In this document: in pieces, positions 9,101-11,030 of the stretch
How positions within the stretch are numbered: position 1 is the stretch's first letter
Layout: every line of letters starts with the position of its first letter
DNA from: Isotricha intestinalis
Lineage: Eukaryota > Ciliophora > Litostomatea > Vestibuliferida > Isotrichidae
Assembly (NCBI GenBank): GCA_023807065.1
Contig: JAJJLU010001059.1
Coordinates: 1 to 11,030, forward strand
DNA length: 11,030 bases
Direction: 5' to 3'
Program-made: the position numbers and the translations under genes
The notes under the pieces: generated by a model
Databases searched by the model: none
What the model saw: only the letters and a program-made list of their open reading frames with translations
Told to the model about the DNA's origin: nothing

Positions 9101-10705
9101 GTTACATCAAATGCAATTACTGAAAATAATCCAAGTAAAGAAGCATTTAATGGGATTATTCTATATGGGACAAATACTGATTTTGAATTCACTTTATTAA
9201 GAGAAGGAATTAATATTGAAAAAAAAATGTTCACTGTCCCTTTGGGGGAAAAAGTTGAAATAAGAAGAGAATTCCAGACTGTGATAGTTGATGAATCAGA
9301 TAATTTATTTATTGATACTGCTTTAAACTCTGCTAGAATTGCATTTATTTCAAGAAATCATTTTAATTGGGTTTATTATCCCATATTAAATTGTGTGAAA
9401 AATAATATTTTTGGAATAAAAGAAATAAGAAAAAAATTAGAAATGATTAATTATAATGAATCAAAAAAAATAACTAATTTGCAGCTGGAATCATGGATTG
9501 AAAAAGCAATAACTTCATTAAACTATAAAAAAGGAGAAAAATATGTTGTGAGATATAATGAAGAAAAAAGGAAAAAAGAAGTACAAATTATACAACTTTC
9601 TACAGGGAGAGTTAATATTGGAAGTAGATGGATGGGAGGATTGCATGAATTTATAGAAGTAAAAGAAGGATTAGAGCCAGAAACTGAAAGTAATACAATT
9701 GCTTCAATATCTCATACATCTTTTTTCAGTAATTATAAAACAATTTTTGGATTAACTGGGACAATTGGGAGTGAAATTGAAAGAGAAGAAATATTAAATA
9801 TTTATAATTTAGATTCTTTTAATGTCCCTCCTAATTTTTCTTCTCAAAGAAAAATATATGAAACTCTTTTATTTTCCAATAAATCATTAAAAGAAGATAA
9901 TATAATAAATCAAATTAGAAATACAATATCAAAAGGAAGACCTGTTTTAGTATTAGTATTAACAATAGACGATTCGATTAATCTATCAAATAAACTAAAA
10001 AAAGAAGGAATAAATAATTTAATTTTAAATGATATTCAAAAAGAAAAAGAAGAATATATAATTTTTTATGCAGGAAAACCTCAAAGTGTAGTAGTTGCAA
10101 CAAATGCAGCTGGTCGTGGGACTGATATTATTTTATCAGAAGAATCATTAAATTTTGGTGGATTACATGTAATTATGGGATTTTATCCTGAAAATAATAG
10201 GGTTGAATTTCAAGGTATAGGAAGAGCTGGAAGACAAGGACAAGTAGGCTCTGCCCAGGTCATTTTTTCTAAGGATGAAACTTATTTTAGTGGTATTAAT
10301 ATTAATTCAGTTAGTGATGCTGAACAATATCGAATAAATAAATTAAGAAAAGATTCACATATAAGAATATTATCTTCTTTATTTGAAGTAGGTATTTATG
10401 AAATTTTGAAATTATTTTTCAATAAATTATTTGATTTAAAGAAAAAATTAGAAACTGAAAATTTTCAAATTGTTTTTAATAATGTTATTCAAAATAAAAA
10501 TATAAGTTATAATCTCTTTACTCAAAAAATTATTGAGAAATTCAAAGGTGATTGGGCTGAATATTTTAATAAAATTTCAGAAAGAAATACTACTATTAAA
10601 AGTAGTTTTAATGAATTTTTGAAATTATATGATTGGGAAAATATAGATAATAACCTTTCTAATAATTGGATAGAGTTGATTTCTAAAAAAATAAATAATA
10701 TTTAA
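3131..10705 (+). CDS. Giant ankyrin-repeat protein with C-terminal SecA-type ATPase motor
   Basis: The product has 2,524 residues. About 1-190 is a charged coiled coil. An ankyrin block follows with units at T411 (TPLH), T445, T481 and T511. A second block of about eleven units spans roughly 950-1400, for example GLTPFHLAA at 1071. Residues 1400-1850 are helical and unassigned. The C-terminus is SecA-like: Q1914 in a Q-motif-like site, Walker A TGEGKS (1943-1948), TSTSYLAKRD (1969-1978), YGTN (2012), Walker B DESD (2054-2057), a preprotein-crosslinking-like domain with TGR (2158) and GLHEFIEVKEG (2170), GLTGT (2207), AGRGTD (2327-2332) and QGIGRAGRQG (2361-2370). All catalytic motifs look intact. 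Only about 154 residues follow motif VI, so the SecA helical-wing and zinc-binding C-terminus appear reduced or absent. SecA family members drive proteins through SecYEG; whether this one moves protein is unknown. The ATG lies directly after the upstream stop, and no other start is better supported. Translation ends with two in-frame TAA codons. Function inferred only from homology. Confidence 0.92.
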   Translation: MKNKSKQMLEDSIKKEKSNLLNEVNKNKETIFKDNEKKLNYEISDVKSKSIIESINQMEQNLQKEKEKALQNVPYYNRSEAITKIDNEIAKIKQENVKKITNNIENHFETIKQQKLKELRNNLETKSKELYQQALREIDNDKKRRENILNDSVIKVEQFIKEEKGKMLDIENTIKNKQILKYVEKFEKHLLVEKINLNIIGYYEKNNNDENISFARIRGGCLSEINNELSLKDASQIQIQELNSLFLKVNQSQNSEEITHNGIKFIKIKLNLLQGNLNEYFCQNFINFNGNAEREIINSIQKDENINKKDEYNNTSGIYKIIMGNSEKINNKKEISDKNVFEENSSFYLTNDEDVEKILSLGEQSILKTETRNDLNCFLISLISQNRELSICLVDYVPSSIINSSNESKYTPLHFSCLFDYYELVDSLIKKGAKINVKTRNNNYTPIDLLIIKGNYEILELILKNQEFINLINEKNHFSSTPFHSSCLESILCTKLMLKFRNKIKDLNGNTPEHYAFLGGRIDIYNLISTSDIKEFNEFINSLREGDKENINDRTIISLENQKKFLDCLLDNIKKGNVSDVKKISKFYQKNKNLKKNLSFDDITSKFVVNMCEGRNPLMLTIINEIIDLHEFPIAPFIGKYGLISFIEEMKNMNINMFTEIDLKSLLDFAIENKDEEMVLEFFKNIEEITDDYFSKYLTKILMKSLDLFNSVYNYILSQDKFSKNKIKFDYLYNNSSLAEHFSIFFNLEKVDKDSLDLNKIIQNCRDSVISEVNNHNYKIIKESAQNQYQIEKNILKELLEKHSSSKYNFYLFEHDTEKLIKIFKKMNNYNLFLPHQIIKSKKIWMLKYLPKKFDLFIKNDMGEVCFELVETNFDNFTLLLEIFVKRENEKQKQMFNFLKAIEIILGKFIKKDKGHQLEILLKNKIVQLFECFTKNKDYLGNYQNDRKNNLLHIIANSYYMDKELKEKYLSFIELIRNNNNKEEFIKILNEQNNLGNTFLFTLLNNNHHRLSIEILDKYFSYFNLSIRNFKGNTFLHYLMSIQYYDKNMMNLILKVINYNKFFIISENNYGLTPFHLAAYNKCKDSLFLMSNYFSFEQLEIISNKGSLLHFAAISDSLSTLRLLIEVFKVDINAQIHNKNNNKKNKNLISNLPNKSTPIYCAGLFSCLNSFEYLLSLGANPFIQDENGNDAIDMALINGNEKMVKFISKTYSFINSNGKYLLSLVKNIHARHILYNNFYLLGAQNINIINKYQKNLLMIAVENQNYRIIPFLLSNFINIENLDMFGRNILHYCINVNNLTAIWIILSHLNTLNKNQIIYNLIFKADNEDESALYLACKLGRLEIVYIMLIFIDINNYEKKLNTNYIGLSPIHISIINGHYTISLLLKKYYNISDYEIKNVSEEYKNKINLFYNCNLEKENNKLSEIMQHLSKQNEIYKKIPSFIKKEKINELTEKELIYNLKTYYLFNKMFPNYLSEKQFIKYQDLFSINLIFFLCELNFDDNYTKHVKGFFEIISSIKYKGDFKERVQFKIIKLFTTYIIPSEYYKLSQINEYLTKIISNDKLFNLNISHPLFYWIDSIIISFCEGSHKSGIEDLLDILLKFINSILSDNEFLNNLNFVKLSMKSYQFIHNLNNILSKLNKNFAVIQLKYAHCIPPLLENEINTLLNQYSIIHQDYNNRIPIYFFIKEILSKKNISPKLLEASLTLSESIIKSNQINYKAKEEILSFCRYICNQHFNDNFLPNTILSISSISENLCYKFGLDVYSNQFLYYIKKLKIKNLIDLKNIFNEFLQVQNLEQFKQYCNILKGFSFSQFFEKIKLIKKEDRGRSINDLLKAFKEEKFPLSEKEIIQLELFQKEFEKEREYTQTEFIEQGKNLGRKFRENPTIENISKLIKIVNCGIFEVFKIKPYLIQNLSVFAFYLHYINKTKRTYYKGRLGQILTGEGKSLIIAEIALISALMGEFVDIITSTSYLAKRDQIKFKELYKIFGVTSNAITENNPSKEAFNGIILYGTNTDFEFTLLREGINIEKKMFTVPLGEKVEIRREFQTVIVDESDNLFIDTALNSARIAFISRNHFNWVYYPILNCVKNNIFGIKEIRKKLEMINYNESKKITNLQLESWIEKAITSLNYKKGEKYVVRYNEEKRKKEVQIIQLSTGRVNIGSRWMGGLHEFIEVKEGLEPETESNTIASISHTSFFSNYKTIFGLTGTIGSEIEREEILNIYNLDSFNVPPNFSSQRKIYETLLFSNKSLKEDNIINQIRNTISKGRPVLVLVLTIDDSINLSNKLKKEGINNLILNDIQKEKEEYIIFYAGKPQSVVVATNAAGRGTDIILSEESLNFGGLHVIMGFYPENNRVEFQGIGRAGRQGQVGSAQVIFSKDETYFSGININSVSDAEQYRINKLRKDSHIRILSSLFEVGIYEILKLFFNKLFDLKKKLETENFQIVFNNVIQNKNISYNLFTQKIIEKFKGDWAEYFNKISERNTTIKSSFNEFLKLYDWENIDNNLSNNWIELISKKINNI

Positions 10706-10729
10706 TAACACATAAATCAAAATAATAAA
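10703..10729 (+). terminator. Tandem stop codons and candidate polyadenylation signals
   Basis: The second gene ends TAATAA (two in-frame stops, 10703-10708). TAAA follows at 10713-10716 and a canonical AATAAA at 10724-10729. Trichomonads use a TAAA-type polyadenylation signal at or just after the stop codon; most other eukaryotes use AATAAA. Both words are common by chance in DNA this rich in A and T, so only the position supports the call. Confidence 0.35.
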
Positions 10730-10776
10730 TAAATTATTATAAGAAATTAAGTTTAAAAATTGTTGAATTGAGGATA

Positions 10777-10839
10777 TGAATAAGAGATTGGGATTTGGGA
10801 TTGGGCTCAATCCCAAATCTCCAATTTCCAATCCCCAAA
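10777..10839. repeat. G-rich fold-back repeat, second copy
   Basis: A perfect 12-base stem, GATTTGGGATTG (10792-10803) against CAATCCCAAATC (10808-10819), closes a four-base loop GGCT. Allowing one gap and one mismatch, the arms extend to about 10784 and 10828. The C-rich side continues to 10839 with one extra unit. The 16 bases at 10777-10792 match 137-152 with one mismatch, which makes this a relative of the hairpin at 133-179. It begins about 70 bases after the stop of the large gene, so a role in 3'-end formation is possible. A dispersed fold-back minisatellite is the simpler reading. Confidence 0.8.
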
Positions 10840-10989
10840 TAATTATAAAAATAATAGCCAAAAATAGAATAATTTATTAACAAAATTGTTTGAAAAAATA
10901 TTGAAAATTGTTATATTATATTAATTTTATTTTAAATAATTTTAAAACATAATAATATTATTAATTAATTATTTATATAAAATAAAATT
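10840..10989. other. AT-rich spacer with no recognisable feature
   Basis: Almost pure A and T with homopolymer runs. No gene, RNA or repeat can be supported between the second hairpin and the terminal tandem array. Confidence 0.5.
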
Positions 10990-11030
10990 ATTGGGGATTG
11001 GGGATTGGGGATTGGGGATTGGGGATTGGG
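10990..11030 (+). repeat. Tandem array of the 7-mer ATTGGGG, open at the window edge
   Basis: Five perfect copies of ATTGGGG start at 10990, 10997, 11004, 11011 and 11018, and a partial copy (ATTGGG) reaches the last base. The G-strand runs 5' to 3' toward the window end. Runs of four G separated by three bases are a classic G-quadruplex pattern. The unit resembles G-rich telomere repeats such as TTGGGG in form and orientation, but the same unit is scattered as short inverted copies elsewhere in this window, so an internal minisatellite is equally possible. The array continues beyond the window or marks a contig end. Confidence 0.92.

Noticed and set aside
1127..10705. Bacterial (endosymbiont) operon carrying an ankyrin-SecA protein
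   Set aside because: Neither start has a Shine-Dalgarno sequence, the spacers are long and contain minisatellite-like repeats, and the motor is highly diverged and fused. Not fully excluded without contig context.
10625..10861. A 78-codon open stretch on the minus strand
   Set aside because: It overlaps the end of the large gene and the hairpin, is a low-complexity Ile/Leu-rich string, and takes its Pro/Asn-rich part from the repeat unit.

Overview
The window looks like very AT-rich nuclear DNA (roughly 80% A+T by eye) from a unicellular eukaryote. It holds two giant intron-free reading frames on the + strand, Asn/Lys/Ile-rich proteins, no Shine-Dalgarno sequence at either start, a short CCACTT/TATA-like leader before the first ATG, and G-rich minisatellite-like elements in otherwise AT-only spacers. 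The style suggests a parabasalid (trichomonad-like) protist, but this is an inference from style and not a species call. The standard genetic code applies: about 3,190 codons contain no internal stop except one TAA.

Layout. Positions 1-1126 are a leader/intergenic region. It holds a G-rich hairpin (about 133-179), a stretch that reads like a decayed gene broken by TAA codons and two frame changes (about 207-818), a degenerate C-rich copy of the hairpin unit (992-1010) and a possible promoter (1093-1126). Gene A (1127-3130) encodes 667 residues with a glycine-zipper hydrophobic hairpin near its N-terminus, then a domain I do not recognise. Gene B (3131-10705) encodes 2,524 residues: an N-terminal coiled coil, two ankyrin-repeat blocks, a long helical region, and a C-terminal SecA-type ATPase motor with every core motif visible. 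Positions 10706-11030 hold possible 3'-end signals, a second G-rich hairpin and, at the window edge, a tandem array of ATTGGGG.

The two genes are in the same frame and are separated by exactly one TAA, followed at once by ATG (TAAATG). Gene B instead ends in two consecutive in-frame TAA codons. Either this is one gene of about 3,192 codons cut by a nonsense change (or read through), or a stop-start pair with coupled translation. If the parts work together, the product combines a putative membrane-inserting hairpin, an ankyrin scaffold and a SecA-like motor. SecA is normally bacterial or plastid, so its presence here, fused to ankyrin repeats and lacking the usual SecA C-terminal part, is the most notable feature of the window.
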